Assembly: GCF_004310665.1 (NCBI RefSeq) | Contig: NZ_SIXF01000018.1 | Span: forward strand, 49,807 to 113,806 | Reading direction: 5' to 3' | Source of the DNA: Pedobacter kyonggii | Lineage (GTDB): Bacteria > Bacteroidota > Bacteroidia > Sphingobacteriales > Sphingobacteriaceae | DNA: 64,000 nt | Shown here: positions 15,632 to 24,659 of the stretch, piece by piece | How positions within the stretch are numbered: position 1 is the stretch's first letter | Layout of the letters: every line of letters starts with the position of its first letter | Translations under genes and position numbers: made by a program | Notes under the pieces: model-generated | Databases searched by the model: none | Seen by the model: only the letters and a program-made list of their open reading frames with translations | Told to the model about the DNA's origin: nothing

Positions 15632-16084
15632 TTAGAATTTAACTGAATATTGATTTTTTAAAAGCAGGCCTACGGTTTTATCTGTTTTAAAGGTAATATC
15701 CTCAATATTTAAATCTTCGATTTTCACCCACCTGAAAGCCTGAAGAATTTCACCTTCTCCATCGAAATCGTAAATAACATCTTTAAAGGCCAGCTGCAAA
15801 GGCGCTTTTTCTTTAACGATATAATATACACTAATTACCTGGCTATCGTTAAATGACGATTTTTCAAAAAAATCTGTAGTATAAAAATGAGATAATACTT
15901 CAATTTCAGCATCGCACTCTTCCACAAACTCACGTTTTAATCCATCGATTAAGCCCTCGCCAAGCTCTAAACCACCACCCGGAAACTTACTGAAACGAAA
16001 GCCATATTCTTCTTCATCACTTACCAAAACCTCATTATTGTGATTAATTAACAATCCATAAACCCTAACATTAAAGTAGCTCAT
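15632..16084 (-). CDS. Nudix hydrolase
   Basis: 150 residues with a Nudix box (GGGLELGEGLIDGLKREF, then VEEC) near residues 36-57. The consensus is complete except for Cys in place of the last Gly. Nudix enzymes hydrolyse nucleoside diphosphate-X compounds; the substrate cannot be read. The N-terminus FNVRVYGLLINHNNEVLVSD is typical. It overlaps the cation transporter gene by 14 bp and precedes bioA by 2 bp, forming a CDF-Nudix-bioA unit with no obvious metabolic link. Confidence 0.9.
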   Translation of the reverse strand: MSYFNVRVYGLLINHNNEVLVSDEEEYGFRFSKFPGGGLELGEGLIDGLKREFVEECDAEIEVLSHFYTTDFFEKSSFNDSQVISVYYIVKEKAPLQLAFKDVIYDFDGEGEILQAFRWVKIEDLNIEDITFKTDKTVGLLLKNQYSVKF

Positions 16085-17057
16085 TTTCGAAATGCTTTTT
16101 ATTTTTAATTACTATTTCTGGCGTCCATACAATTTCCTTTTTAAAGGCCTCTGCCCTCACCGGACATTCACTCATATGGCAATAATGGCAACACTCAGGC
16201 AAGCATGGATCTGCATGAATAAAGAGTTCTGCTTTGCGGAAGCCATTTTTATTGATCAGTTCATCAATCTGCGAGATTTCGCGGTGAACTTTATTTAAGT
16301 CAAAATAATAAGGCAATGTTACATGGCAATCGATATGAAATTCAGGGCCATATTGCTGGGTACGCAGGTTGTGCACATCAATCCACGGGTTGTGCCTGTT
16401 CTTTTGTAAAACATCTACTACTTCTTCAACAAGTGTAAAATCACTTTCATCCATTAATCCACCCACCGAACCACGGGTAAGTTTATAGCCAGAATAAACA
16501 ATATAAAAACCTACCAAAAAGGAAAGCAGGCTATCTAGCCAAATAATATTTGTTAGCTGAATTAATATTAAGCCAACAACAATCGCCGCGCTGGTGTAGG
16601 TGTCAGTTAATAAATGTTTACCATCAGCCTGCAATGTAACCGAATGCTCATCTTTACCTACATTGATGAGGTATAGGCCAACAATCAGATTAATCAAGCC
16701 CGTGATACCAATAATCAGCGTTCCGGTTAATAGTTCCCCTACCAAATGAGGATAGATAAGGTTGTACGAAGATTTGAAGATGATAACCACTCCAGCGATC
16801 AGAATCAATATCCCTTCTACAAAAGCCGAGAAAAATTCAACTTTTCCATGTCCATAAGGATGATTTTCGTCGCGGGGTTGCGTGCTTAGGTAAATGCTAT
16901 AAAAGGCAAAACTCCCTGCTATTACATTTACAATACTTTCTGCTGCATCTGTTAAGATGGCATTCGATCCCGTAATAAAGTACGCAACAAACTTGGCCAA
17001 CATCAGCACCACACTCACCACCAGAGAAATTATTATAGCTTTCTTTTTTACCGACAC
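16071..17057 (-). CDS. Cation diffusion facilitator family transporter
   Basis: 328 residues. Six membrane helices in the first 200 residues carry the metal-site motifs: LTDAAESIVNV in the second helix and ADGKHLLTDTYTS in the fifth. A cytoplasmic ferredoxin-like domain follows (WIDVHNLRTQQYGPEFHIDCH). The C-terminus carries an unusual cysteine-rich tail (DPCLPECCHYCHMSECPV, near residues 284-301) that could bind metal. Family members export Zn, Fe, Mn or Co by proton exchange. The ESIV variant of the usual helix-2 HSLxD pattern leaves the substrate open. Confidence 0.9.
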   Translation of the reverse strand: MSVKKKAIIISLVVSVVLMLAKFVAYFITGSNAILTDAAESIVNVIAGSFAFYSIYLSTQPRDENHPYGHGKVEFFSAFVEGILILIAGVVIIFKSSYNLIYPHLVGELLTGTLIIGITGLINLIVGLYLINVGKDEHSVTLQADGKHLLTDTYTSAAIVVGLILIQLTNIIWLDSLLSFLVGFYIVYSGYKLTRGSVGGLMDESDFTLVEEVVDVLQKNRHNPWIDVHNLRTQQYGPEFHIDCHVTLPYYFDLNKVHREISQIDELINKNGFRKAELFIHADPCLPECCHYCHMSECPVRAEAFKKEIVWTPEIVIKNKKHFENELL

Positions 17058-17144
17058 CAGGATATTTTTTTCAAAAATACGCTTATCGAATAAATTAAAT
17101 GAGAAAAACTATGTCTTTTTTAGTGCAGAATAATATTTGGTTTA

Positions 17145-17152
17145 TATATTTG
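17145..17152 (+). promoter_or_regulatory. -7 promoter box for the aminotransferase
   Basis: TATATTTG matches the Bacteroidota -7 consensus TAnnTTTG and lies 18 bp before the aminotransferase ATG. The -33 TTTG is not clear; a T-run at 17115-17121 occupies roughly that place. The implied leader is only about 10 nt. Confidence 0.5.
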
Positions 17153-17170
17153 CGCTCAAAGTAATTAACC

Positions 17171-18367
17171 ATGAGCACCTTATCCAAAAGAATCAACAGT
17201 CTATCTGAATCTGCAACCCTTAAAATGACCAAACTTGGCCGTGAATTAGCGTCTAAGGGCATTAACATCATTAGTTTAAGCGTTGGTGAACCCGATTTCA
17301 ACACACCCGATCACGTAAAAAATGCTGCTAAAAAGGCATTAGACGAAAATTACACACGTTATTCACCGGTACCGGGCTACCCAGACCTGCGCCAGGCGAT
17401 CGTAAACAAGCTAAAAACAGAAAACAACCTGGATTATGATATTTCTCAGATCGTTGTTTCAACAGGTGCAAAACAATCTTTATCGAATGTTATTTTAACT
17501 TTGATTGATCCTGATGATGAAGTAATCATCCCTACTCCATACTGGGTTTCTTACTCTGAAATGGTTACCCTTGCAGAAGGAAAATCTGTTTTTATCGATA
17601 CAGACATTGAAAGTGATTTCAAAATCACCCCTGCGCAATTAGAAGCAGCCATTACGCCAAAATCGAAATTATTTATGTTTTCTTCGCCATGTAACCCAAC
17701 AGGTTCGGTTTATAGCAAAGAAGAATTAGCAGCACTGGTTGCCGTTTTCGAAAAACACCCTAATATCTACATCTTATCTGATGAGATTTATGAGCACATT
17801 AACTTTGTTGACAAACATGAGTCTATTGCTCAATTCGATAGTATTAAAGACCGTGTAATCATTGTTAACGGTTTCTCTAAGGCTTTCGCCATGACGGGTT
17901 GGAGATTAGGTTATATTGCCGCTAATAAAGAAATTGCAGCAGCTAACGATAAATTACAAGGGCAAACTACTTCTGGAACCTGTTCTATTGCACAAAGAGC
18001 AGGAATTGTTGCTTACGAGCAAGGTTTGGCCAGTGTTTTAGAAATGAAAGAAGCATTTTTGCGTCGTAGAGAATTGGTTTATAATTTATTAAACGAAATC
18101 CCAGGTGTAAAAACAAATCTTCCTGATGGTGCTTTCTACTTTTTCCCAGAAATCAGTTCTTTCTTCGGTAAAAAAGACGCTGACGGAAATATAATAAAAG
18201 ATTCTTCAGATTTAGCTTTATATCTATTAAATGTTGGTCACGTAGCAACCGTTGGCGGCGATTCGTTTGGTAATAACAACTACATCCGTTTATCTTACGC
18301 AGCATCTGACGAAAGTTTAGTTGAAGCATTAAGAAGAATAAAAGAAGCTTTAGGGAAATTAGCCTAA
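17171..18367 (+). CDS. Pyridoxal phosphate-dependent aminotransferase (AspAT Ib type)
   Basis: 398 residues, fold type I aminotransferase of the aspartate/prephenate subgroup. Motifs are SLSVGEPDFNTPDHV near the start, YTRYSPVPGYPDLRQAI, SSPCNPTGSVYS, LSDEIYEHINF and the PLP lysine in NGFSKAFAMTGWRLGY, with a C-terminal NNYIRLSYAASDE substrate arginine. Aspartate to oxaloacetate is the likeliest reaction, with prephenate possible. It is monocistronic: its own -7 box upstream and a strong terminator downstream. Confidence 0.92.
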   Translation: MSTLSKRINSLSESATLKMTKLGRELASKGINIISLSVGEPDFNTPDHVKNAAKKALDENYTRYSPVPGYPDLRQAIVNKLKTENNLDYDISQIVVSTGAKQSLSNVILTLIDPDDEVIIPTPYWVSYSEMVTLAEGKSVFIDTDIESDFKITPAQLEAAITPKSKLFMFSSPCNPTGSVYSKEELAALVAVFEKHPNIYILSDEIYEHINFVDKHESIAQFDSIKDRVIIVNGFSKAFAMTGWRLGYIAANKEIAAANDKLQGQTTSGTCSIAQRAGIVAYEQGLASVLEMKEAFLRRRELVYNLLNEIPGVKTNLPDGAFYFFPEISSFFGKKDADGNIIKDSSDLALYLLNVGHVATVGGDSFGNNNYIRLSYAASDESLVEALRRIKEALGKLA

Positions 18368-18405
18368 TCAATTTTCAGTTAGCGGTTTTCAGTTAACTTT
18401 ATAAA

Positions 18406-18449
18406 AAAACCCCTCGTTAATTAAATTTAGCGAGGGGTTTTTATTTTTT
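18406..18449 (+). terminator. Intrinsic terminator after the aminotransferase
   Basis: CCCCTCG (18410-18416) pairs with CGAGGGG (18431-18437), extended by flanking A/T runs, and is followed by a T-run. The A-run on the other side would let it work in both directions. Confidence 0.88.
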
Positions 18450-18928
18450 CTCATCTTCAATGATCGTCACCCTGAATTCATTTCAGGGTCTTATCTATTG
18501 AGATTTTACTATCGTCTTCATTTGTAACGAGGATAAAGGCGATTTTATCGCCATAAATATTATTATTTAGGCCATATCACACCAATCACATTGGGATATT
18601 TTTATGATTTGGAAATGAAAGCAAGCATTTCATCGGAGAATCCAGTCCTTCTTTCCGTTACAAGTCCAGCGCTGTGGACTTTTCCACTGCAATAAGGTTT
18701 ATGAACCATGGGCATTGCAACTGAAAACGGTCTTCAGCCGAATTTCTATCGTACAATCATCATCTTGACTACATACCCATCTCCGAGCCGTCATCTCCGG
18801 AGCACAGCGTAGTGGAGAGATCTATCTCAAGAAATAAAAGAAATCATACGTTTGATGCCCTACTAATTTCCCTTCTAGTAGTTGCCTCACCGACAACTAG
18901 AATAGTATTTTTGATTGTGCAACTGAAA
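18450..18928. repeat. Mosaic-repeat gap
   Basis: About 480 bp with no gene but several hairpin repeats: CCCTGAA/TTCAGGG (18470-18488) in a gatcgtcaccctgaattc context, GGCGA/TCGCC (18538-18552), and a block around 18780-18830 with words such as ccggagcacagcgtag and gagagatct. Near 18877-18903 a segment with tagtagttg and caactag forms another inverted repeat. These are typical of short mobile repeats in Pedobacter-like genomes. Confidence 0.6.
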
Positions 18929-20173
18929 CTAGCTCCTTATCGCCTCTACCGGATCTAATCTTGATGCTGAATATGCTGGCCAAAAACCAGAGATAGTGCC
19001 AATGATTATCGATATGCCAATACCTAAGGCAATATTGTTCAAGCCCAGTATAATGTGAAAATCAGTAGCCGCACCAATGCCCAAGGCGAGCAGAAAGACG
19101 AGTAATAAACCCAGCAAACCGCCTAAAATACAAAGCGAAATCGATTCGAATATGAATTGAAGCAGGATAAAATAGTTTTTTGCACCCAACGATTTTTGAA
19201 TACCAATAATATTGGTACGTTCCTTAACCGATACGAACATGATATTGGCAATACTGAAACCACCAACCAAAATCGAAAATCCACCAATTACCCAACCGGC
19301 AATATTTACCATTTTAAACATCGAATCTAACTGGTTAGAAATAATGGTAGTTTTATTTAGTGCAAAGTCTTCTTCCTGGCCAGGTCTGATTCTGTGGATG
19401 GAGCGCATTAAACCTTTCAATTCGCTTTCTACCTCTTCTAAATTCACATTGTCCTTACCACGAACTGTAATCTGTGGACCATAACGCTCGCTTTGGATGT
19501 CTAAAACACCTTTTGCAAAAGCAATCGGAATATTTACGTTTTTATCAAGAGAAGTACCTAACATATCTTCTCCTTCTTTTTTAAAAACACCAACAACAGT
19601 TAATCTTCTTCCTAAAATCTGTACCTGTTTGCCCACTGGCGCATCCCCATCAAAAAGTCCGTCGGCTATATCAGAGCCTAAAATACAAACAGGTGAGCCA
19701 TTTTTACTCTCATTTTCGGTAAAATACCGTCCGTCCTGAAGCTCGAAATTCCATGTTTTATTAAAATCGTGCGATGCGGCCCATACCGAAATCCCTTCTA
19801 CGGAGCTACTTCTGTATTTGATCGTCCTATCGTTAGTCGATATTTCGAACGTAACGCCTTGTGCATTTTCAATTCTCTCGCGGAGGGCTTCAAAATCGCG
19901 CAATGAAGGCTGAGGGCGGTTCATATATTTCCACCAAGGGTAATTATCACCAAAACTCCACGGCCATTTTTGAATATAAATAGTATTGGAACCCAGTTTA
20001 TCTACACTGGACTGCAATTTACCGCGAAAGGTATCTACCGCAGAGAATACAGCAATAATGGTAAAAATACCAATTGTTATAGCCAAAAGCGATAACATGG
20101 TGCGTAATTTATTCTGGCGCAACGCATCAAATGCAAAACGGAAACTCTCGCCTATTAGCCTAAAGATTATCAT
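18929..20173 (-). CDS. ABC transporter permease (MacB/FtsX type)
   Basis: 414 residues: an N-terminal membrane helix (about 20-43, KLRTMLSLLAITIGIFTIIA), a large periplasmic MacB_PCD domain (about 50-270) and three C-terminal helices in the FtsX domain, with SIANIMFVSVKERTNIIGIQKSLGA and the closing SRLDPVEAIRS. It resembles the permease of macrolide/lipoprotein-type exporters, with the MacB mechanotransmission fold. A matching LolD/MacB-type ATPase gene lies 3.3 kb away on the same strand and may be its partner. Substrate unknown. Confidence 0.9.
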   Translation of the reverse strand: MIIFRLIGESFRFAFDALRQNKLRTMLSLLAITIGIFTIIAVFSAVDTFRGKLQSSVDKLGSNTIYIQKWPWSFGDNYPWWKYMNRPQPSLRDFEALRERIENAQGVTFEISTNDRTIKYRSSSVEGISVWAASHDFNKTWNFELQDGRYFTENESKNGSPVCILGSDIADGLFDGDAPVGKQVQILGRRLTVVGVFKKEGEDMLGTSLDKNVNIPIAFAKGVLDIQSERYGPQITVRGKDNVNLEEVESELKGLMRSIHRIRPGQEEDFALNKTTIISNQLDSMFKMVNIAGWVIGGFSILVGGFSIANIMFVSVKERTNIIGIQKSLGAKNYFILLQFIFESISLCILGGLLGLLLVFLLALGIGAATDFHIILGLNNIALGIGISIIIGTISGFWPAYSASRLDPVEAIRS

Positions 20174-20374
20174 AATTAAAGGTTAGATGCAAAGCTTTTC
20201 AAAAGGTTACAGCTTATCTTCAAAACTAATTAATTTTTATGTCTACAATGCATTAATCGCCTTGTATTATTTGATTTAAAATGATTAAAACATAATATAC
20301 ATAAATTGCGTTTGATAAAATACGAAAAAGAAAAATTAAATTCGTATTTTTGCACCTCAAAAAATTCATCAAGA

Positions 20375-21424
20375 ATGAAATTATCACAATTCAAATTCAA
20401 CTTACCAGAATCATTAGTAGCCAACAATCCGGCAGAACAACGCGACGAAGCTCGCCTAATGGTTTTACACAAAGACAGCGGTAAAATTGAACATAAAATT
20501 TTTAAAGACGTTTTAGGTTATTTCGATGACAAAGACGTAATGATATTAAATAACACTAAGGTTTTCCCTGCCCGTTTATATGGCAATAAAGAGAAAACCG
20601 GTGCAACCATCGAGGTTTTCTTGCTACGTGAATTAAACAAGGAATTACGTTTATGGGATGTTTTGGTAGATCCGGCACGTAAAATCCGCGTAGGTAATAA
20701 ATTATATTTTGGCGACGACGATTTATTGGTTGCTGAAGTTGTAGATAACACCACATCACGTGGCCGTACCATCCGTTTCTTATTTGAAGGTACTGACGAA
20801 GAATTTAGAAAAAATGTTGAAATTTTAGGCGAAACTCCACTTCCTAAATATATTAAACGTAAAGCTACTGCTGAAGATAAAGAACGTTATCAAACCATTT
20901 TCGCTAAGCACGAAGGTGCCGTAGCTGCTCCAACTGCAGGTTTACACTTCAGTCGCGAGTTGATGAAACGCCTTGAACTTAAAGGCATAGAATTTGCAGA
21001 AGTAACTTTACACGTTGGTTTAGGAACTTTCAGAACTGTTGAGGTTGAAGATTTAACCAAACACAAAATGGATTCTGAGCAGTTTATTATCGAGCCAAAA
21101 GATGCAAAAATTGTAAACAAAGCTTTAGAGGAAAAAAGAAAAATCTGTGCGGTGGGTACCACTTCAATGCGTGCTATCGAATCAGCTGTTTCTGCTAACA
21201 GAACATTAAAATCAGCTAACGATTGGACCAGTAAGTTTATCTTCCCTCCTTACGATTTCAGTATTGCAAATTCAATGATTACCAATTTTCACACACCGGA
21301 ATCTACTTTATTGATGATGGTAAGTGCATTTGGCGGATATGAAAACGTAATGAATGCTTACGAAGTTGCGGTAAAAGAAAAATATAAATTTTACAGCTAT
21401 GGCGATGCCATGCTAATTATATAA
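20375..21424 (+). CDS. queA: tRNA preQ1(34) S-adenosylmethionine ribosyltransferase-isomerase
   Basis: Transfers the ribosyl part of SAM to preQ1 in tRNA to make epoxyqueuosine. Marks are [25 protein letters not shown] at the N-terminus, [41 protein letters not shown] and [19 protein letters not shown]. The ATG at 20375 gives about 349 residues, the family length; an in-frame extension upstream has no similarity. A TATTTTTG -7 box lies at 20345-20352. The ispD gene follows 58 bp downstream. Confidence 0.96.
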   Translation: MKLSQFKFNLPESLVANNPAEQRDEARLMVLHKDSGKIEHKIFKDVLGYFDDKDVMILNNTKVFPARLYGNKEKTGATIEVFLLRELNKELRLWDVLVDPARKIRVGNKLYFGDDDLLVAEVVDNTTSRGRTIRFLFEGTDEEFRKNVEILGETPLPKYIKRKATAEDKERYQTIFAKHEGAVAAPTAGLHFSRELMKRLELKGIEFAEVTLHVGLGTFRTVEVEDLTKHKMDSEQFIIEPKDAKIVNKALEEKRKICAVGTTSMRAIESAVSANRTLKSANDWTSKFIFPPYDFSIANSMITNFHTPESTLLMMVSAFGGYENVMNAYEVAVKEKYKFYSYGDAMLII

Positions 21425-21482
21425 GTTTTGCGGTTGGCGTTTGGCGGTTTAGCGCTAAACGCCACACCCTAAACGCTCAACT

Positions 21483-22148
21483 ATGAAATATTACGCTATA
21501 ATTGTAGCAGGCGGTTCTGGCAATCGGATGCAAACGGAAACCCCAAAACAATTTCTACTGCTTAAAAACCTTCCGGTTTTGATGCATACCATAAAAGCTT
21601 TTGCACAAAGTGATACTCAGCCTAAAATTTTATTGGTTCTAAACAAAGATCAACAAGCATACTGGACTCGGTTATGTGAGGAATTTAATTTTCATGTACC
21701 ACACCATGTTATTGATGGTGGCACGGAGCGCTTTTACTCTGTGAAAAATGCCATCCACGCTATCGAAGAAGAAAGTTATGTTGCCATTCACGACGCTGTT
21801 CGTCCGCTCGTTTCCAAATCACTTATCGACAACTGTTTTAATGAAGCTGAGCTACAGGGAAACGTTATTGCAGCCGTACAATCAAGCGATAGCGTACGCT
21901 TGCTTAGAAACGATAAAACGACAGCATTAAAACGTGATGAGATCTATTTAGTACAAACGCCACAAACTTTTAGCCTTAGCATCCTTAAAGAAGCTTACAA
22001 CCAGGAATTCAATGCTCACTTTACAGATGACGCAAGTGTGGTAGAATCAATTGGTTATGAGATTAATATCATCGAAGGAGAAAGAGGAAATATTAAAATT
22101 ACCTATCCAATCGATCTGGAGCTTGCCGAATTGTTGTTAAAAAATTAA
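21483..22148 (+). CDS. ispD: 2-C-methyl-D-erythritol 4-phosphate cytidylyltransferase
   Basis: Third step of the MEP isoprenoid pathway: MEP plus CTP to CDP-ME. The nucleotide-binding start YAIIVAGGSGNRMQTETPKQF is diagnostic, followed by VIDGGTERFYSVKNAI, VAIHDAVRPLVSK and the C-terminal TDDASVVESIGYEINIIEGERGNIKITYPIDLELAE. Length (221) is normal. It follows queA, with a gcggtttagcgctaaacgcc microrepeat between them, and ends at a strong bidirectional hairpin. It supplies the isoprenoid flow used by idi and crtB elsewhere in the window. Confidence 0.96.
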   Translation: MKYYAIIVAGGSGNRMQTETPKQFLLLKNLPVLMHTIKAFAQSDTQPKILLVLNKDQQAYWTRLCEEFNFHVPHHVIDGGTERFYSVKNAIHAIEEESYVAIHDAVRPLVSKSLIDNCFNEAELQGNVIAAVQSSDSVRLLRNDKTTALKRDEIYLVQTPQTFSLSILKEAYNQEFNAHFTDDASVVESIGYEINIIEGERGNIKITYPIDLELAELLLKN

Positions 22149-22150
22149 AA

Positions 22151-22189
22151 CGTAAAAAAGGAGTTTCGAAATGAAACTCCTTTTTTACG
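22151..22189. terminator. Bidirectional terminator
   Basis: A 17-bp perfect stem (22151-22167 with 22173-22189, loop GAAAT) has A- and T-runs inside it, so it can end ispD on the plus strand and the small membrane protein gene on the minus strand. Confidence 0.9.
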
Positions 22190-22245
22190 TTTATTTTGAA
22201 GTGTCACACACTTTTAAACCAATGAATATCGGTGCAATATATTTT

Positions 22246-22404
22246 TTACGCTGCCCGGCCAATTATTTTAAGCAGAATTGCAATAACTGCGATTACCAAT
22301 AAAACGTGGATTATGCCGCCAACGTCTCCGAAGCCGTGAAACACAAACCCTATTACCCATAGTATTACCAATACTACTGCGACTAAATACAATAAATTTC
22401 CCAT
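22246..22404 (-). CDS. Lmo0937-family small membrane protein (52 aa)
   Basis: A 52-residue protein starting MGNLLYLVAVVLVILWVIGF, with a middle VFHGFGDVGGIIHVLLVIAV and ending KIIGRAA. Two hydrophobic helices flank the central HGFGDVGGIIH turn, which is the pattern of the lmo0937 family of small envelope proteins seen in many bacteria. Function is unknown; a link to envelope stress is sometimes suggested. It sits between two strong terminators and is transcribed toward the ispD terminator. Codon use and a precise ATG support it. Confidence 0.85.
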   Translation of the reverse strand: MGNLLYLVAVVLVILWVIGFVFHGFGDVGGIIHVLLVIAVIAILLKIIGRAA

Positions 22405-22520
22405 AGTGTTAATTTTTTAGCAATGTTATATTATTGGTGTATTAACACTTGACTTTTTACTTTTGTTTAAAAAATGTAATTATTTTATCGATATGATGAA
22501 TAATATGGGAAATGATAAAG

Positions 22521-22554
22521 AAAAAAACCTCCCAGTTTAGCTGGGAGGTTTTTT
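22521..22554. terminator. Bidirectional terminator
   Basis: CCTCCCAG (22527-22534) and CTGGGAGG (22540-22547) form a perfect stem with TTTAG loop, flanked by A-run and T-run. It ends the DUF2795 gene on the minus strand. Confidence 0.9.
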
Positions 22555-22569
22555 TATGATTTCTAATGT

Positions 22570-22791
22570 TTAGTATTCGTCCTCGTTAAAGAAGAAATCT
22601 TCTTTAGTTGGATAATCTGGCCAAATTTCCTCAATGGTTTCATAAGGTTCGCCATCATCTTCTAATGCCTGTAAGTTTTCAATTACTTCTACTGGGGCAC
22701 CAGAGCGGATACCATAATCAATTAATTCGTCTTTAGTTGCAGGCCATGGTGCGTCTTCCAAGTGCGATGCTAATTCTAATGTCCAATACAT
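22570..22791 (-). CDS. DUF2795 family protein
   Basis: 73 acidic residues: MYWTLELASHLEDAPWPATK, then ELIDYGIRSGAPVEVIENLQALEDDG and an acidic FFFNEDEY tail. This is the compact, conserved Bacteroidota form of DUF2795. Its function is unknown. It is monocistronic between the adenosyltransferase gene and a strong terminator. Confidence 0.9.
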   Translation of the reverse strand: MYWTLELASHLEDAPWPATKDELIDYGIRSGAPVEVIENLQALEDDGEPYETIEEIWPDYPTKEDFFFNEDEY

Positions 22792-22876
22792 ATCGTCAAT
22801 TCAATTAAATTCTTGTTCTTATTATTGCGCAAAGTATATTAAAATTTTTGAGCAAAACAAACTTATTTTTCCACTA

Positions 22877-23425
22877 TTAAACCCGCGGAATCCAAATGTT
22901 TTCTTCCGCCTTAAAATACACGGTCAGTTTTCGTGCCAAAACAAATAAATAATCGCTTAAACGATTCAAATAAACCGTTACACGCTCATCTACAAAGCTA
23001 TTTTCTGCAAGCGCTACTGTCAGTCGTTCTGCCCTTCTACAAACACATCTAGCAATATGGCAGTAAGAAACTACAGTATTTCCGCCAGGTAAAACAAAAT
23101 GTTTTAAAACAGGCAGCTTTTCATTCATCAGATCCATCTCATTTTCCAACAAGGTAATATCAGTATCGTGCAGATCGGGGATCTTCATTTTAGAAGTATC
23201 TGGGTCTGCCGCAAGCGATGAGCCAACGGTAAATAACCTATCCTGAATTTCCTTTAGTAGTTTCTGGTCGTGCGCCTCAATATCCTGACACATAATTAAT
23301 CCGATGTACGAATTTAACTCGTCAACAGTTCCATAGGTTTCGATACGTAAATGATATTTAGGCACACGGGTACCACCAATGAGTGATGTTTGGCCCTTAT
23401 CGCCGGTTTTAGTGTAGATTTTCAT
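22877..23425 (-). CDS. Cob(I)yrinic acid a,c-diamide adenosyltransferase (PduO type)
   Basis: Attaches the 5'-deoxyadenosyl group to cob(I)alamin using ATP. PduO-type motifs are MKIYTKTGDKGQTSLIGGTR at the N-terminus, YGTVDELNSYIGL, and the C-terminal cluster CRRAERLTVALAEN with VTVYLNRLSDYLFVLAR. Length (182) is normal. It makes adenosylcobalamin, the cofactor that CarH-type regulators bind, so it is relevant to the B12-domain regulator of the crt operon. No cobalamin riboswitch is visible upstream; the 67 bp to the ATPase gene are filled by a mosaic repeat. Confidence 0.95.
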   Translation of the reverse strand: MKIYTKTGDKGQTSLIGGTRVPKYHLRIETYGTVDELNSYIGLIMCQDIEAHDQKLLKEIQDRLFTVGSSLAADPDTSKMKIPDLHDTDITLLENEMDLMNEKLPVLKHFVLPGGNTVVSYCHIARCVCRRAERLTVALAENSFVDERVTVYLNRLSDYLFVLARKLTVYFKAEENIWIPRV

Positions 23426-23429
23426 ACCC

Positions 23430-23495
23430 CCTGCCCCCTAAAGGGGGAATAATATGGTTAGTCCTAAAAGTCCCCTTTAGGGGATTTAGGGGTTA
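23430..23495. repeat. CCCCTAAA/GGGG mosaic repeat, copy 1
   Basis: Two related units: ccccctaaaggggga (about 23437-23450) and the 29-30 bp unit at 23466-23495 (arms tcccc and gggga, then tttaggggtta). The second unit reappears at 27392-27420 with 27 of 29 bases the same. Its last bases supply the stop codon of the ABC ATPase gene on the minus strand. Confidence 0.75.
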
Positions 23496-24251
23496 ATTAA
23501 TTTTCTCCCAATCGCTGCCCGTATCTTTCAAAGCCTGCAAACGTGGAGATACATTTTTTATATCTGTATTTAAATAATCGTTTTCAATCAAACCATCACG
23601 CATCCGTACAATACGGTGAGCGTGCTGCGCAATATCTTCCTCGTGCGTAACCAGAATAATGGTGTTCCCTTTACTGTGGATTTCTTCCAGCAGGCCCATT
23701 ATTTCAATTGATGTTTTGGTATCTAAGTTACCTGTTGGCTCATCGGCCAAAATAATAGATGGATTATTGATCAAAGCCCTGGCTACGGCCACACGTTGAC
23801 GTTGACCGCCCGATAGCTCATTTGGCTTGTGATCCATACGATTGCCCAAGCCTACATTTTCTAATGCTTTAGCTGCTCTTGCATCCCTGTCCTTTTTACT
23901 TGTTCCGGCATAAATTAAAGGTAAGGCAACATTATCTAAAGATGTTGAACGTGGCAATAAGTTAAAGGTTTGAAAAACGAAACCGATTTCCTGGTTGCGC
24001 ACTTCTGCCAAGGCATCATCAGTCATGTGACTCACGTTGGTTCCATTTAAAACATAGGTTCCGCTTGTAGGTGTATCTAAACAGCCTAAAATATTCATCA
24101 GGGTTGATTTACCGGAACCAGATGGGCCCATCAATGCTACGAATTCGCCTTTATTGATATCTAAAGAAACTGATTTTAAAGCGTGAATCACTTCAGATCC
24201 AATAACATATTTACGGCCAATTTCTTTTATAGTGATGAGTGGTTTCTCCAT
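23493..24251 (-). CDS. ABC transporter ATP-binding protein (MacB/LolD type)
   Basis: 252 residues with all ATPase motifs: Walker [10 protein letters not shown] (near 42), Q-loop [10 protein letters not shown], signature [15 protein letters not shown], Walker [13 protein letters not shown] and the switch histidine in ILVTHE. The sequence is closest in style to LolD/MacB proteins that pair with FtsX-type permeases. The permease gene at 18929-20173 is a candidate partner though not adjacent. The stop codon lies inside a mobile repeat, so the C-terminus may have been altered by it. Confidence 0.93.
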   Translation of the reverse strand: MEKPLITIKEIGRKYVIGSEVIHALKSVSLDINKGEFVALMGPSGSGKSTLMNILGCLDTPTSGTYVLNGTNVSHMTDDALAEVRNQEIGFVFQTFNLLPRSTSLDNVALPLIYAGTSKKDRDARAAKALENVGLGNRMDHKPNELSGGQRQRVAVARALINNPSIILADEPTGNLDTKTSIEIMGLLEEIHSKGNTIILVTHEEDIAQHAHRIVRMRDGLIENDYLNTDIKNVSPRLQALKDTGSDWEKIN

Positions 24252-24366
24252 GTTTTTTCTTTTTTAGACAAGCGTAAAGGGTAAGATGTTACAAGAGGGT
24301 TAAAGATTACTGCATAAATGTTAATCTTAATGATGCTGAATTTAATCCAGCATAGCGATTACACCA

Positions 24367-24657
24367 TTATTTCTCAATAATTTTTGGTACCATAAAAAAT
24401 TGGTCGGTATGCTTGGCTGCGTTTTTCAAACCATCAGCTGTAGCTATTTCCTGCTTAACTACATCTTCTCTCCAAACATTAACTGATTCGTTCATATAAA
24501 CCAAAGGTTTCACGTTTGAAGTATCTAGTTCATTTAACTTTTCCATGAATGACAAAATTTTGTTCATTTCAGGGATCAGTGTATCCACTTGTTTTTCATC
24601 AATATGAATTCTGGCCAGATCGGCTATTTTATGGATGGTTTTTGCGTCTAAATTCAT
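24367..24657 (-). CDS. gatC: Asp-tRNA(Asn)/Glu-tRNA(Gln) amidotransferase subunit C
   Basis: 96 residues. GatC wraps the GatA/GatB enzyme that amidates mischarged Glu-tRNA(Gln) or Asp-tRNA(Asn). Typical features are the N-terminal KTIHKIADLARIHIDEKQVD, the middle ILSFMEKLNELDTSNVKPL and the C-terminal ATADGLKNAAKHTDQFFMVPKIIEK. It starts 2 bp after the plsC-like gene on the same strand, so they share a transcript. gatA and gatB are not in the window, as usual for Bacteroidota where they are scattered. Confidence 0.95.
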   Translation of the reverse strand: MNLDAKTIHKIADLARIHIDEKQVDTLIPEMNKILSFMEKLNELDTSNVKPLVYMNESVNVWREDVVKQEIATADGLKNAAKHTDQFFMVPKIIEK

Positions 24658-24659
24658 AT

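Noticed and set aside
23426-23492. Cobalamin riboswitch near the adenosyltransferase gene
   Set aside because: The region downstream of that gene's promoter side is short and filled with a mosaic repeat; no B12-box or conserved core was seen on either flank.
18929-24251. Treating the permease (18929) and ATPase (23493) as one operon
   Set aside because: They are separated by plus-strand genes; partnership is possible but not an operon.
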